A stretch of 64,000 nucleotides of DNA from Ophioceras dolichostomum (lineage: Eukaryota; Ascomycota; Sordariomycetes; Magnaporthales; Ophioceraceae): assembly GCA_003049485.1 (NCBI GenBank), contig PYST01000129.1, forward strand, positions 35,706-99,705, in the 5' to 3' direction. The notes beneath the pieces are model-generated. The model saw only the letters and a list, made by a program, of their open reading frames with translations. It had not been told where the DNA came from and searched no databases. This document shows, piece by piece, positions 34,128-46,110 of this stretch. A program made the translations under genes and the position numbers. Numbering within the stretch: the first letter of the stretch is position 1; every line of letters begins with the position of its first letter.

Positions 34128-36721
34128 TTTGCGGGAAGTGTGTGGACCGTTTGCGTTTTCGGTTTCAAGTCGAGGATGGTGTCGGCGACGATGAGGTAGG
34201 TACCTACGAGTTTGCGCGGTTGATGCTGACACGGATGGACGAAGAAAAAAAATTGAAGGGGACGTCGAGGAGTCCGACCAAGAATTTATTGGTTGGCCGT
34301 GGAGGCCTCGTGGCTGTGGCGGGGCGCTGGGTCAGGCGGACTGAGCCGCGGTACGGCTGGCCAATTGTCTGTTTTTGGGGCAACCTTAAACGCGTGACCC
34401 AGTGTCTCCAGCTGTGTGGCCTTATTTTAGTAAGGCGCCCGCTCTCTGTGAACAATCGATGGGTAACTACTTCGTCCGTCTGTTTATTACACGACAGGGA
34501 GCGCCTATTTCACGACATGTTGCACTGGGGGGACAGGTGCGCGCTTCTCCCTTCTGAAGAGTTTGAGCAGCCGCGGGGAGTAGCCGCGGAGGAAACTCGA
34601 AGCGCATCTCCTAGCTCTAGGGGGACAGTGAACATGTCGTTGGAGGGCGCTGACTTCAGGTCAAACCCAGGGCATCGTGCAACTACCAGTGGACGAACCC
34701 AAGACACCCTCGTGCGGCCTTTTGTTCGAGCAAACAGACCTGGCGAGCGAGTCGACTGACCGTCGTTGTCGGGCTCTGTAGCTCCTTCGGGAACACTCAC
34801 TCAGTGAGGAGCCGTCTCAAAGCTGGTCATTCCGGGAATTCGAGATTCTCCTGCCGTTGACGAATATCTGGTTCCCAACCATTATCCGGGAGGTTTTGCC
34901 GCGTTCGTTCCACCATGCGCTCCGTCACAGACATTACGGGAACTCCGAATTGTCGATTCACGGCTTTCCTCTCCTCTCGACTTACTCCCGAAGAGAGTCA
35001 AGTCGTGCTGGAGTACGTGGATTCATGCTTTCTTTGCTTCTTTTTCACACGAGACAGTCACCTGAAAGTCGGGCAGCCTCGTGTGTCAGACTCCTCCTGG
35101 CTATTACAAATCCGTCAGGTTAACACATACGCTTGCTGCTGGAGTGGAGAAAAAGGACCAGACAGGACTTCTGTCGACGATGCTTCTGTCTGGCTCCAAA
35201 TGCAAACATGCTACAATATTGCGATCTCACAATATAGGATAGTGTTGCCTTACCGTTCCAGCACCTATTCACAGGCTCTCTCGTCTGGCTGGGTCCTAGA
35301 AGTTCGTGTGGTTCGTGGTGCAGTACATACAGTGGGGCTAGAAGCGAGCGCGAGTCGGCCCGCTACTTGCCCCGGTAGTGCCAGCGCAGGCTAAATCCTG
35401 AAACGATCAAGGAGGTAAATGCATTTCACAATGGACCCTCGCAGCGCGTTCCATTCGATGGCGATTTCCAGAAGCCGATCACGAAGCTTCCACCCTCACA
35501 AAATCCATTGGATGAGAGCCACCCGCGCCAGCACAGTTATGCGCTGCTGGAGCTTGCTTCCCTGCTGCAAGCACAAAACATCCAAGTTACCATCTCCTGA
35601 TGAGAGGGGATACCTCGTGCTCGGACCTTGATTGCCAGATCACCACCCATCAACTGCCATTCGCAATGCTCCAATCGAGGTGTGATGATGGTCTGGTGGA
35701 GGCATCACTAGCCCAAGATGGGGTGAGAGCTGAAGTGCTGCTCCTGCACATCCGAATACGGCAACACAGGAAGCAGTTGAGCCTCGTGGTAAGACCCGGC
35801 GCGGCGACTACCTGCCAGTCGCTTCCCGACCAGATGTTTTTTTGTGGTTTACCCAAGCCAAAAGGGTGGGAAGTGTGGATTTGACGCTCGCTGAAACCAA
35901 GGACTTCCTTCAGCGAACGGCTTTGTTCAGCCAGGAACAGGAAGCAGAGGAGAGAACACCCTCTCCAGCGCGACGTTGCGCCGTCCAATCGATTGGCTCT
36001 CGACGGACTCCGGGCCGTTCTTGTTCAAGACGAAACAAACCGTCCAAAAAAGCTACGGAAGTGTACTGTAATAATGTCACTTCTCTCGCTAGCTCGCGAG
36101 CCCGCCGTTCCTTTCATCGACTGAGTCGGCGGAGTTCGAGACTTTCTCTTTTGTGTCCCTTTTTGTTTGCTCCCATTCAGCGGCGCGCCCCTGGTGCGAG
36201 TGAGCGGGAAGATCAATGACCCTCTTTTATTCACACACACACGCCGCGTCTTTGTTCCTATTATTCTTAAAAGAAGCTCTCGCTCGTCTATCCCGTGTCT
36301 TTGTCTTGTCCGTGGAGCCAGCTTCTATTCTGCGCTGCTGACAATACCAGGACAGTGGCTATTGTACAATGGTATTGAGCATCTATTCATCCCCCTCCTC
36401 GTTGCCACGCTGCTTATAACTTTCTCCCTCCTCCCACCGGTCACGCTGGACAGTCGACTCTCTTTGCTGCTCACCTGGTTTCTCTTGATACTTTATTTAT
36501 TGTCATTTTTCTACTTCCCTCTTCGCTCCCGTTCTCAGGGTTCGTTCTTTAATATACACCCGCGATCTACCGTTCAAGCTCTGCAAGTCAGGCTTTCAAC
36601 CACGAAACACAACACTCAACTGCCGGCAGTAACGACGTTCTCTTCCTCGAGACAGACCTGTGAGTTTTGCTATTTTACCACGGTGCGGTGATAGGATCCC
36701 CCAGGCTCAACAGGCTCGGTC
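34128..36721. other. Divergent intergenic region (SERF / DUF7598-like gene)
   Basis: About 2.6 kb holding both promoters. The longest plus-strand frame here (34,040-34,759) starts at a TTG and has no motif. A TAGGTACCTA-type palindrome is at 34,196-34,207. The last few hundred bases are C/T-rich, consistent with a leader for the gene at 36722. Confidence 0.5.
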
Positions 36722-37735
36722 ATGGCTGACAGACTTCCCAGAAATCGGAGCTCAAATTCCCCCCATCGTTCTCATTCCCAACATTTACCACCCCCACCGG
36801 CAAACATGAAGTTCAGTAGGGAGCAGCTCCGAGCCTCGGGCTACCCGGTGCTTCTAGCCCTCCGCTGTCTCAACATCTTCACCCTCCTCCTCGTAGCCGG
36901 GACGAGCTGGCTCATGATCGTTAAGTCCGGCATGACGGGTCAGTTCAACTTCTTCGACATGTTGAGCCACTTCTTCGCCTTCCTCGTCACCGTCCCCCTC
37001 ATCGTGTCCGAGTGCGGCCTCATGCAGAAATACTTCGACGAGAAGTGGCCCCTGTTCGGCGAGCGCTACGGCTTCTTCTGGCTCGGTCTCGTCTTCGTCA
37101 TGCTGGGCTGCGGAATCATGTCCGACCTGGGCAAGCCGGTCTACTTCTTCAACAACATTGGAGCGGCGGAGTGGCGTATCGTCATGGCCGCAGGAATCCT
37201 GAGCATCGTCACCGGGCTTCTCAACATCATCGCCACCCTCGTCTACACCGACAGCAAGGCGGGCATCTCGGCGCGGATCGTCCGCAAGCATGGCAAGCAG
37301 TCCGCCAACGCTGTCGAGAAGCAGAACAACGGGAGCTTCTACTCCCACCCGAGCACGCGCAGGGAGAAGGACGAGGAGCGCGGCTTCATGCGGTACGCCA
37401 ACCGTGCCACGCAGATCTTCACTAAGAGGAAGGACGGCGGCGTTAGGGGCAACATCAGCCACCCAATGCCGCCGCCGATGGCGCCGCACAGGGATCACGA
37501 CGACCGCGACGTCGACCGCGACGTCGAGCGTGACGCCCGCGACAAGGACACCGAAGTCCATAGGTACAACACCACCAGCACCAGCAGCAGCAGCAAAAGC
37601 AGGAAGAGCCCCATCGACAACACGACGGTGCGCCCTCCCTCGGCGATCCATCCTGCCTACCATAATGGCCGCCCTGACCCTCGGTACAGCATAGCGGTTA
37701 TGAGCGACTACTCAGCGAACACCAACTACGTGTAG
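36722..37735 (+). CDS. DUF7598-like four-helix fungal membrane protein
   Basis: A single exon of 337 codons. An ATG at 36722 precedes a second in-frame ATG at 36806 (MKFSREQLRASGYP), which may be the conserved start of the family; the first 28 residues are Pro/Ser/His-rich. Four hydrophobic helices follow: about 39-63 (LLALRCLNIFTLLLVAGTSW), 75-97 (MLSHFFAFLVTVPLIV), 112-135 (FFWLGLVFVMLGCGIM) and 150-175 (IVMAAGILSIVTGLLNIIAT). Conserved features are FNFFDMLSHFF, KYFDEKWPLFGERYGF and EWRIVMAAGI. The C-terminal half is a charged, disordered cytosolic tail rich in Asp/Arg and Ser. The layout fits the fungal DUF7598 family, which has MARVEL-like topology; no function is established. Confidence 0.85.
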   Translation: MADRLPRNRSSNSPHRSHSQHLPPPPANMKFSREQLRASGYPVLLALRCLNIFTLLLVAGTSWLMIVKSGMTGQFNFFDMLSHFFAFLVTVPLIVSECGLMQKYFDEKWPLFGERYGFFWLGLVFVMLGCGIMSDLGKPVYFFNNIGAAEWRIVMAAGILSIVTGLLNIIATLVYTDSKAGISARIVRKHGKQSANAVEKQNNGSFYSHPSTRREKDEERGFMRYANRATQIFTKRKDGGVRGNISHPMPPPMAPHRDHDDRDVDRDVERDARDKDTEVHRYNTTSTSSSSKSRKSPIDNTTVRPPSAIHPAYHNGRPDPRYSIAVMSDYSANTNYV

Positions 37736-39444
37736 GAGTAGAACGCTTCTACATCCTCAACCTCACTCGACTTCCTCTGCTCAAGTACGGGGGAGAGACG
37801 GGGCGTACTAGGTGGTGAGGCGGAGGGTTGAAATGGCATGACTGGACAGGCTGTGTGGACAAGACACACTTGGGATGGGCGTTCAATGGACATGGCGTTC
37901 CCTTTTCTTTTGCTATCAGATACCTATCAATTCTCTCTGATTTCTTTTCCTATTCATTGTTTCTTTTATTCAGGAAAAAGCATCTCTTTCTTCACATTAT
38001 ACCCTCATTAGATCGATTTGCATCAGGTCGCATTGCATCGCATCGTCGTCACCTCCCACCAAGGCGGAGGAGAATCTTTCTTTGGTCGGTGGGATGGCTT
38101 CTCGGAGTAAGGAGGTGGAACAGACACCTGACTGGTATCGACCACATATATGGGTCATCAGGTACCACATAATTCTCAGGCCGCAGTCACGGTCAAGCAA
38201 ACAATTGAGCTTATTGACTCATATAGTATTGTTCCTATTGATTTTTGATTTCCTACCAAAATGCGATGTCCATCACCAGTGAATGGTAAAGAGAAGTTCC
38301 TGGCGTCCGATGTCCAGTCACAGGGAGAAGCTTTGTGGACCCACCCACCACACGAAGCTCGGACCATGACTCCTCGGTACCACCCTATTTTTACTGCACG
38401 TCAGAGCTGGCTCAAACTTCTTGAGGCTTCTTCCTGACCACTTCCAACTCCCAACTTCCTACTCCACGAACTCCACGACAGCCTTCACGTCGACGCAAGA
38501 GGCGTTCGAACCTTTCTCCGCGCGCCCTTCTGTCATTAAAGTCTCGCCCGGTTTCTCATCGCCGTCTGTCCGAGTTTGCCTTCCCTGTGCTCCGCTCCGT
38601 ATTCGTCGCCTGTCACCCGATTCCAACAACAGTTCAGCGACTCCTCATCGCCATTCCGAGCCGAGATCCAGTGCGCGACACCGTTTGGACAGAGGGAATT
38701 ACTCTCACAGAGTGAGGCACGTCTTGCACGCAGTCAGCAACCGACAGGAGAAAGAAGCCTTTGATGCTGTTGTGAGTCGGCAAACAATCCCCGAGTGGTT
38801 TCTGTGGAGGAGAGACCCGAGGCCGCACAAAGAGGGCAGACAAAGCCAGGTTGAGGCCAGAAAGCAGTACAAAGAGGGCGAGGCAATACAACGGAGAGTC
38901 TGCGCTACTCTCTGTCTCCCACACCTTCTCCCACTTTGCATTCTCTCCTTGTCTTGTCTTTTTTCTTCCATACTTAAGTCTCCGTGAAGTGGTGTGGAAA
39001 CAGTGCCCACAGCCGGCGTGGCGGGTAGAGAGTGAAATTAGCAGTTGGATATTGATAGAACACCACCACCACCACCCTGCGCTGCGTGCCGCCCAAGGTG
39101 CTTCGCGTTTGCGACTGGCGACCGGCGCCGACTGCGCTACGCTGGTTGCGGTCGACCACCTTTTCCCTCTGACTGGATCCTGCTTGCTCTGATTACTCAC
39201 GTGCGCTGTCCTGATCCTCGCGTCGAAAAAAAAAAAGAGGACTGGCCAACCAGCCCCACCTAACAACCTCACAAACTTTCCCACACAACCCCTGAACAAG
39301 GAACAAGGAAGAACAGAAGAAAGAAACAACGAAAAAAAAGGAGAAAAAATAAGGACGGAGGGACAAGGAGGAATAAACAGAGCCAACACATATCTGCTAG
39401 GGTAGGGCCGTGCTGCCCAGCCCAGAAGGGAACAAACACTCATC
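37736..39444. other. Intergenic region upstream of pcf11
   Basis: About 1.7 kb between two plus-strand genes. No gene is recognised. Sequence from 39,230 to 39,440 is A/C-rich and likely a leader. Confidence 0.5.
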
Positions 39445-42363
39445 ATGTCTGGCGAAGAGGACCAGGCTGCGATGGTGGCGGCTGACTACCGCGATTATCT
39501 CGAGGGCTTGACCATGAACTCGCGGGTTGAAATCAGCACCCTCACCAGCATTGCTAGAGAGAATACGGAGAACGCACATGTCATCTCGGAAGTTCTTCAA
39601 GATCACATAAAACAGGTAGGTGTGCCTTTCCCTCTTCTGTCGTCGCTGGCCTGATTTCGTATGTATTGAGATGGCTCGTTGCGTCTCGTGTGGTACCAAA
39701 ACCACCATCCCTCCTGAACTGAGGCGCATGTACGCACAACCTACATACATCCAGCCAGCGTTCCCATCTCCCCTATGTATCCCCATCTTCATGAACCCTT
39801 TCTTTCTTGCGTACTTTGCTCGTATTACTCTCTCATCACTCCTTACTGTCCTTTTTTTTTTTCTCTTCTTTCCTGTCGTATTCCCAAATTGACTGACGCT
39901 CTCTGACTACAGGTCGCCGCGCCCCGGAAGCTGCCCGCGCTGTATCTTCTTGACTCGATTGTCAAGAACGTTGGCACGCCATACACACTCTTCTTTGGGC
40001 GGAAGCTTTACTCAACCTTCATGGAGGCTTATGCATCTGTGGACAACAACACTCGGCGCAAAATGGACGAGATGTTGAAGACATGGAAGGAGCCTGTGCC
40101 CGGCTCCCTCGACACTCGGCCCGTCTTCCCACCAGACGTTGTGCGGCCCATCGAAAATGCGCTGATCAAAGCCCGTACCTCGGCCCTACAGGCCCAGCAA
40201 GAGCAGATGCGCACCCAGCAACAGCTGCTCGGCGGGCGGGGGATGATGAGGCCAGGAGGAAGGGCACCCCCTTACCGAGACACCCCGACCCCTCCAGGGA
40301 CAGCACGCCCTGTTGCCAACCCTCCTGTTGGTGGCGGCCCGCCTTACGGGCTCGGACCGAACAACAGGGTCCCGGAAGGAGCACCGCCCGCGCCACCAGG
40401 CTATCCGCCGGTGCATCCTCTGGTGAGAGCCGTCCTCCACGCCGCTCCTTGGCCGCGTCCTCAGGCCATGCTGACCAACCCATCAACTTCTTCTGCACCC
40501 TTGCCACAGCAGCCTCCATCTGCCCCAGCAGCGCTTCCTTACGCGCCACCTCCTCAACTCCAGCAGCCACAGCCAGGCGGCATTAGCGCAGAAGCGCTGA
40601 GCAGTGATGTAGCGCAGCTGATCGTGGCGACAAAGGCGGAGAATGCGCAGAATCCGTATGACTCTGTTGTGCAAACCAGGCTACAGGCTCTACAGGATCT
40701 TCAGACCATACTGCAAGCTGGGAACCTGCCTCAGGATCAACTAGTGCTTGTCCGAAACCAAGTCGATGAAATGTCCGTAAAGATGAGGGGGAGTGCGCCA
40801 CCACGTACAGCTCCAGTGACCAGCGGCATCTCGCTCTCACACCCAAGTACACACCCGCCACAACCACAACTGCCCCTGCAACCAGCCCTTGTCGCTCCCC
40901 CAGTAGCCACCCCAGTAGCCCCTCCAGCATCCGCACCCCTGGGCCCAATCTCTCTAAATGGGCTCATCGGGAGTGGCGCTCTAGATGCGGTAGCGGCCTT
41001 GCTCCGGGCGCATCAGTCGGTGACACCGCAGGCAGCCGCATCCAACCCTCGCGTTCCTCCTCCCTTTCCACCTACTACTGCTGCTTCTGCTGCCGCTATC
41101 ATTGCCGGGCTCAACATCCCATCCATCACACTCCCGGTTGCCACAGCACTCCGCTCGCCACCGCCGCCGCCTGTTGCTCCAGCTTCAGCCACCAGCGTCA
41201 TACCATCTGAAGCCAGCTCCCTCATCGCATCGTTACGCATGAAGGGTCTTCTCCCACCAGCACCCCCAACCACCAACCCGTCCATCCCCCTCCCAATGCA
41301 CGCGCCCACCCCCGTATCCCTCTCCCAGCTCGTCCCCGGCGTCATCTCGCCCACAGCGTCCGCCGCCGCCGCCGCCGCCGCCCAGGGTGTCACCGGCGTC
41401 GTCAGCGCGGGCGATATCGCGCTCACGTCGCGCTCCCTGAAGCAGCCGCGCCTCTACCTCATCGCCACGCTGCACGAGGACCTCGGCCCCCCCTGCACGC
41501 AGTGCGGCCGCCGTTTCCGGACGGACGCCGCGGGGAAGAAGGCCAAGACGGCGCACATGGACTGGCACTTCCGCGTGCACCAGCGCATCGCCGAGGCGGA
41601 GAAGAAGGGGCAGCACAGGAGCTTCTACGTCGATAAGCCCGACTGGGTGGCCAGCCGCGAGGTCGTCGACGATGACGCCCACCACGCCTCGTCTAAGCTG
41701 CCGGCGTCGTCGGCGTCGACGGCGTCTGACCGAGAGCTCTGGCCGTCCGTCGGTGGTTCGTCCGTCCATCACAGGGCAGCAGGTGGTGGCGTCGGTGATG
41801 GCGGGGCAGGAGGAGTAGGAGGAGCTGCCAGCGGAGGGGGAGCCGGGCCTAGGGGCCGATGGATCCCCGTGCCGGACAGCGGGACCACGAACACGATCTG
41901 CCCGATCTGCCAGGAGAAGTTCGAGATGACGTGGCTGGAGGAGGCGCAGGAGTGGGTGTGGATGGACGCGGTGCGCGTCGGCGGCGGCGACAGGGTCTAT
42001 CACGCGAGCTGCCATGCTGAGGTCAGCGGTGGTGGCGGGACGCCGGAGCCGGTGTCGGTGCCGGTGTTGGGGAAGCGGAAGGCTGAGGTTAGTACGGCAC
42101 CTCTATCACTACCACTATCATCATCGCTATCACAAGGTGGCGGTATTCAACATGTCGCCGCTTCTGCGAAACGGCAGAGGCGGATATAGACGGGAGGATG
42201 AGGAGGATGAGGAGGGGTGGTGGGATATCGACGACGTTGCTTGTGCTGACTTGCTTTGCGTTTGTTTGATGGCTCTCTCGAAAAGCAGGATGAGCTCGCC
42301 TCGATGCGCGGGAAGCTGAAGATGGATCCTGGGAGGTTCAAGTACGATGAGCTGCCGTACTGA
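39445..42363 (+). CDS. PCF11: mRNA cleavage and polyadenylation factor Pcf11
   Basis: Three exons, 39445-39615, 39913-42087 and 42289-42363, give about 806 residues. Residues 1-140 form the CTD-interacting domain (DYRDYLEGLTMNSRVEISTL, then APRKLPALYLLDSIVKNVG and the AYASVDNNTRRKMDEML helix) that binds Ser2-phosphorylated RNA polymerase II. A long Pro/Ala/Gln-rich linker follows. Two zinc fingers lie near the C-terminus: CTQCGRRF...HMDWHFRVH from about 585 and CPICQEKF...YHASCH from about 720, with the YVDKPDWV segment between them, as in yeast Pcf11, where this region contacts Clp1 and other CF IA parts. The last exon encodes DELASMRGKLKMDPGRFKYDELPY. Introns are 297 nt (GTAGGT) and 201 nt (GTTAGT). 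One 87-nt stretch (40423-40509) may be a further in-frame intron. The protein couples 3'-end cleavage to transcription termination. Confidence 0.95.
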
Positions 42364-43425
42364 AACTGAAACAAGTCGCTTCTGGCCAGCCGGCCGATCG
42401 GACCGCCTCACCCTCGCCCTCACATTCATCCTCACCCTCACACTCACACTCGTACCACCCTGACGCACCACGCCCACTTGGCCCTCGTTCTTTCCTGATT
42501 GGAGAGAAGGGGAGGAGTGGCTTTGCTCCGGGACTATTTTATTATTCAGACTTCTCTGATGATCCGAGGAGAAGCGCTAGAGATGACGATGCGAGGCCCG
42601 TCGTCTTCTCGTCTACTGCTGTGGATAGGTAGGTAACTTAGGTAGCTGGCGAACGCTGCGAGGAGGAAAGCTGGGATGTAGCACCATCCATCCCCTTTTT
42701 GGACCTACCTATCCGGGCCTTTTTCCCTTGCCTACGTGTTAATTAGATGGGTGCCAGAGGCTGCTGGCCGCACGGGGAGAGAAGGCGGATGGAGCAAGGT
42801 TACGGACTGTCAACCCCTTTTCCATCATCTCTCGGTACCGGACAAGGGTAGGGAGGAGGGAGGAGGCAAGACGGAGGGGGGAGAAATGAATATCATGCTA
42901 TACCCTCAATATTTTAAGGCCTGAAGACCTAGACAGACGTCGGGGCTCTCTCTGTCTCTGTCTCTGCGCATGGTGGCGATCTGATTTGGGATCTAAGGGG
43001 TAGGAGGAGGGTATGGGAGAGATCACGCTGCTAGTCTGATGGCTTCAAGCCAGACAGACCGACCATTCCGGGGATAAGGGACTCGAGGAGTTGACCTCGT
43101 TGTTTTGGCATTTACATGCAATGCATTACATTGCTTAGATAGAAGTAGAGAAAACAGAGCCAATAACAGCGAAGAAACCCTTCACTTAACCGAGCCTCGG
43201 CCTTCAGGCCCTCCTGGCCGTCGTTTATCGTCCCTTCTTGTCATTTTTGTGATGTCTGCTCATGAGGCCATCCCAGTCAGCCCAGAGTGCCTTCCTTGCC
43301 CATCCGTCCTTGTCATCTTTCCTTGTTCCGCTCTTCACTTGTTCCACGCACTTATCCGATAACTATCCCGTCCACAGGTGCTGACTCCCTGCTACCAGCC
43401 TAGGCAGACGGCCACCGCAACCACC
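42364..43425. other. Intergenic region between convergent pcf11 and AKR genes
   Basis: About 1.1 kb of shared 3' flanks, including a (CT)-rich stretch near 42,950. No gene is recognised. Confidence 0.5.
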
Positions 43426-44728
43426 CTAGTTTTTCCCATCCTCCTCCCCAACAATCCCCCTAAACTCAGCCAAACACTCCCCCCACACCCCCCTCCCACA
43501 CTCACTCTCAGCCCACCTCCCGACCTTCTCCACCCCCTCGACATCACCAGCTATGTGCGCCCCATCCGTCGTCCCGTCGAGCACGCACATCTCCCTACCC
43601 AAGCCAAGCACGAGCGCGTACTGCGCCGTCGCGCGCTCGACGGAGACAGACTCGGCCACGCGGCGCACGCAGACCGCCTCGCGCCGGAGCGCGCCGCCGT
43701 CGCCGCTGAGCACCCAGAAGCCCTGGAAGATTATCCCCTTGGAGCGGCAGAGGGCGCGGAGGGGGACTTCGTAGTGCGTGCGGGGGTAGAAGCGGTTTTG
43801 GACTATGCTTGGAGGAGGTAAACGTGGAGTGAAAGAGGATTGGGAAGGGGAGGATAAGGAGTGAGAGAGGAGAAGCGAAACGGTCGATTGAGGCGTGTTG
43901 GAGATGCCTAGTCGGCGGACCTGGCCGGTGGACACGAAGGTCGCCATGGCGGTCCAGGCGGCGAGGGTGTCGGTGATGGTGGCGAGGGGGGAGTGGAGGA
44001 CGAGGCTGTCGATGTAGGGGGTTGGACAGTCGGGGGTGGAGAGGTTTTTGAGGGAGGAGGCCATGGAGGCGTGGACTTGGGAGGCGATGGGGAGGGACGG
44101 GTCGTAGGGGAGGTTGTCTGGGTCTTGGCCGGATATGGGGGTGTATTTCGTTTGGATCTGTTATGGGGTGGGAGGGTTAGGTTAGCGTTGCGATGCACTG
44201 GGCAAGCTGCCTACCTAGATGCCTCTTACCACACTTACCTTGCCCAGGCTGGAATCGAGGTCGGTAGGTAGGCAAGCAGGCAGGTAGGTAGGTCTAGGTA
44301 CCTGGCTTGGGAGGTAACTTGGGAGGTAACCTATGAAGAGGGAGAGGGGGCAGAGGCGAGAGGAGAGCTGCCTGCACACTTACGAAGAGATCCTTCCTCG
44401 CAACGATGCCCTCGGCCACAGCGCGCCGGATGCCCTCGCCGACCAGGTCCTCGCGGTAGTGGCGCGGCTGGGCAGCCGTGTCGATGCCGCGGAAGCCGGC
44501 CTTGATCGCCTCGTAGACCAGGTCGGCGGTGCGCTCCTTCTTCCACGCGGTGCCGTACATAAGACGGGGGATCGTGTCGGCGCTGCCGTCCCGGATGGTT
44601 GCCTCTCCGGTCCCGCCGTCGGCAGCTGTCGCCGCTGCCGTGGCTGCCGTGGCGGTGGTGGGCAGGAGAGGAAGGTCTCGAGCCAAGGCGGAGGTGGTGT
44701 GCGGACCGGGTGCACGTGGTGGGGCCAT
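43426..44728 (-). CDS. Aldo-keto reductase
   Basis: Two exons, 44728-44384 and 44157-43426, with a 226-nt intron (GTAAGT...ACAG, phase 0), encode 358 residues. The AKR tetrad is complete: Asp83 in GIDTA, Tyr91 in RHYRED, Lys119 in IQTKYTP and His170 in LVLHSP. LMYGTAWKK forms the first strand, and VSTGQVRRLGISN and the QNRFYP strand follow as in the TIM barrel. The AAQPRHY arrangement around the catalytic Tyr recalls a fungal AKR subgroup lacking the usual IDTAxxYxNE pattern; substrate is unknown, with NADPH-dependent carbonyl reduction expected. The first 50 residues are an Ala/Thr/Pro-rich extension before the barrel. A later ATG could be used only with loss of the first strand. The gene is divergent from the Gfo/Idh/MocA dehydrogenase at 46111. 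Confidence 0.92.
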
Positions 44729-46110
44729 GGTGTTCGTCGTATGGGTGTTAGTCGGTAAGGCGAGGAGGGTAGTTCTACTAGTCGGGATGGGTGACGATGG
44801 GTGTGTGAGAGATGAAGCAAGTTAGGTACCAGAGGTGGTAGTTGGGAAGGAGGACGACGGCGACGACGGAAAATACTGGGAAATCTCTGTTGGCTTCATT
44901 GGCCGTCAATCTTATTGGCATTTGGTGGAAGGAGAGCCGTTGCTTGCGATGTCGTCGCTTCCGTTCCGACTTGCATGCGATGGTGCAACAACCTCATTTT
45001 GTTTTGGATATTATTGGCTCAAGCCCGCGGCAGCTTGCACAGATGCGGCCTTCTACAACACAGGTTGGGTCTGATGTCTGCACTGTGAACATGCACCTGC
45101 AAGTTTGTTGCTGCAGCTTCGGAGCTTGGTTAGCATCTCAGACATGCAACGGTTTTCTGTTGTCAAACACCTGCCACTTGTGCTCCTTTTCTGCACATCC
45201 ACGAGCTGTCGTGATACGTTGTCACTATAATAGGTAGGCATCTTGAAGTAGATATTGAACAGGTACCTAGCTAGGTACCTATGCTCTGCACGATGAAGAA
45301 TGCTGAAGATGACCGCCAGGACCACAAGCTCCTCCGGTTGACCTTCTGTGTCTGCATCAGGCCTACATGTAGGTAGATGGTGTCTGCTCAGCCATACGTG
45401 ATATCGTGCCCCATTTCACTTTTATGCTATTAGAAGGTTTAGTTCACTCTCTTCTAAGCCCACTGGTGTCTAGGACCTAACATCAGCCAAGCCATCCGAA
45501 TACCGGAGCCGAGTCCGGTCGGATCGTCGGCGCGGCAAGCGTCTGCCAAGACAGTGTCCGGTCCACAGTCAACATGTGGTTGTACAAGTAGAGAGGTATG
45601 GCTCCATCTCGAACCAGGAGAAGAATGGGCCTACTGATATGGTGGATTCTATAGAGGATCATTGATAGAAAAACCCACTGGCGTCAACTGGAGCCGCCTG
45701 CCGTTTTAACCGTGAAACTCCCAATATGCATGAGCACCTGCGTTCAAGTGTCTTGCCTTCCGGCTAGTGGGCCGTGGCATCTTTCAATGGGTAACGTTGT
45801 AGTTGGCGCACACATGCACGGGAGACTAGGTGCACTGATGCTTTAAACCTCCCAATGTCGTGAGAATCTACCCCGCGCCGAGAGAGTCAGTCTCCTATTT
45901 CCACTCAACACCAGTTTCCCCCATGTCAACCATTCTTTTTTTTTTCTCTCTTTTCATTATCATCCTCATTCCTTTCGAGACTTGAGAGAAGAGCATCATC
46001 GCAATTGAGATTCCTCTTTCGCTGAATCTACAGGAATTTTTACCAAGATCTGAAGAGTTTCTTTTGTGGTATTACTCGACCCCTGAATTTACATCTCGAC
46101 AGGTAACATC
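44729..46110. promoter_or_regulatory. Bidirectional intergenic promoter region (AKR / Gfo-Idh-MocA gene)
   Basis: 1.4 kb between two divergent oxidoreductase genes, so it carries both promoters and may allow co-regulation (inference). A pair of palindromic GGTACCTA motifs lies at 45,259-45,282. No coding sequence is recognised. Confidence 0.45.

Noticed and set aside
34040..34759. 239-codon plus-strand frame overlapping the first SERF exon region
   Set aside because: Begins with TTG, lies antisense to the SERF 5' exon, and shows no motif.
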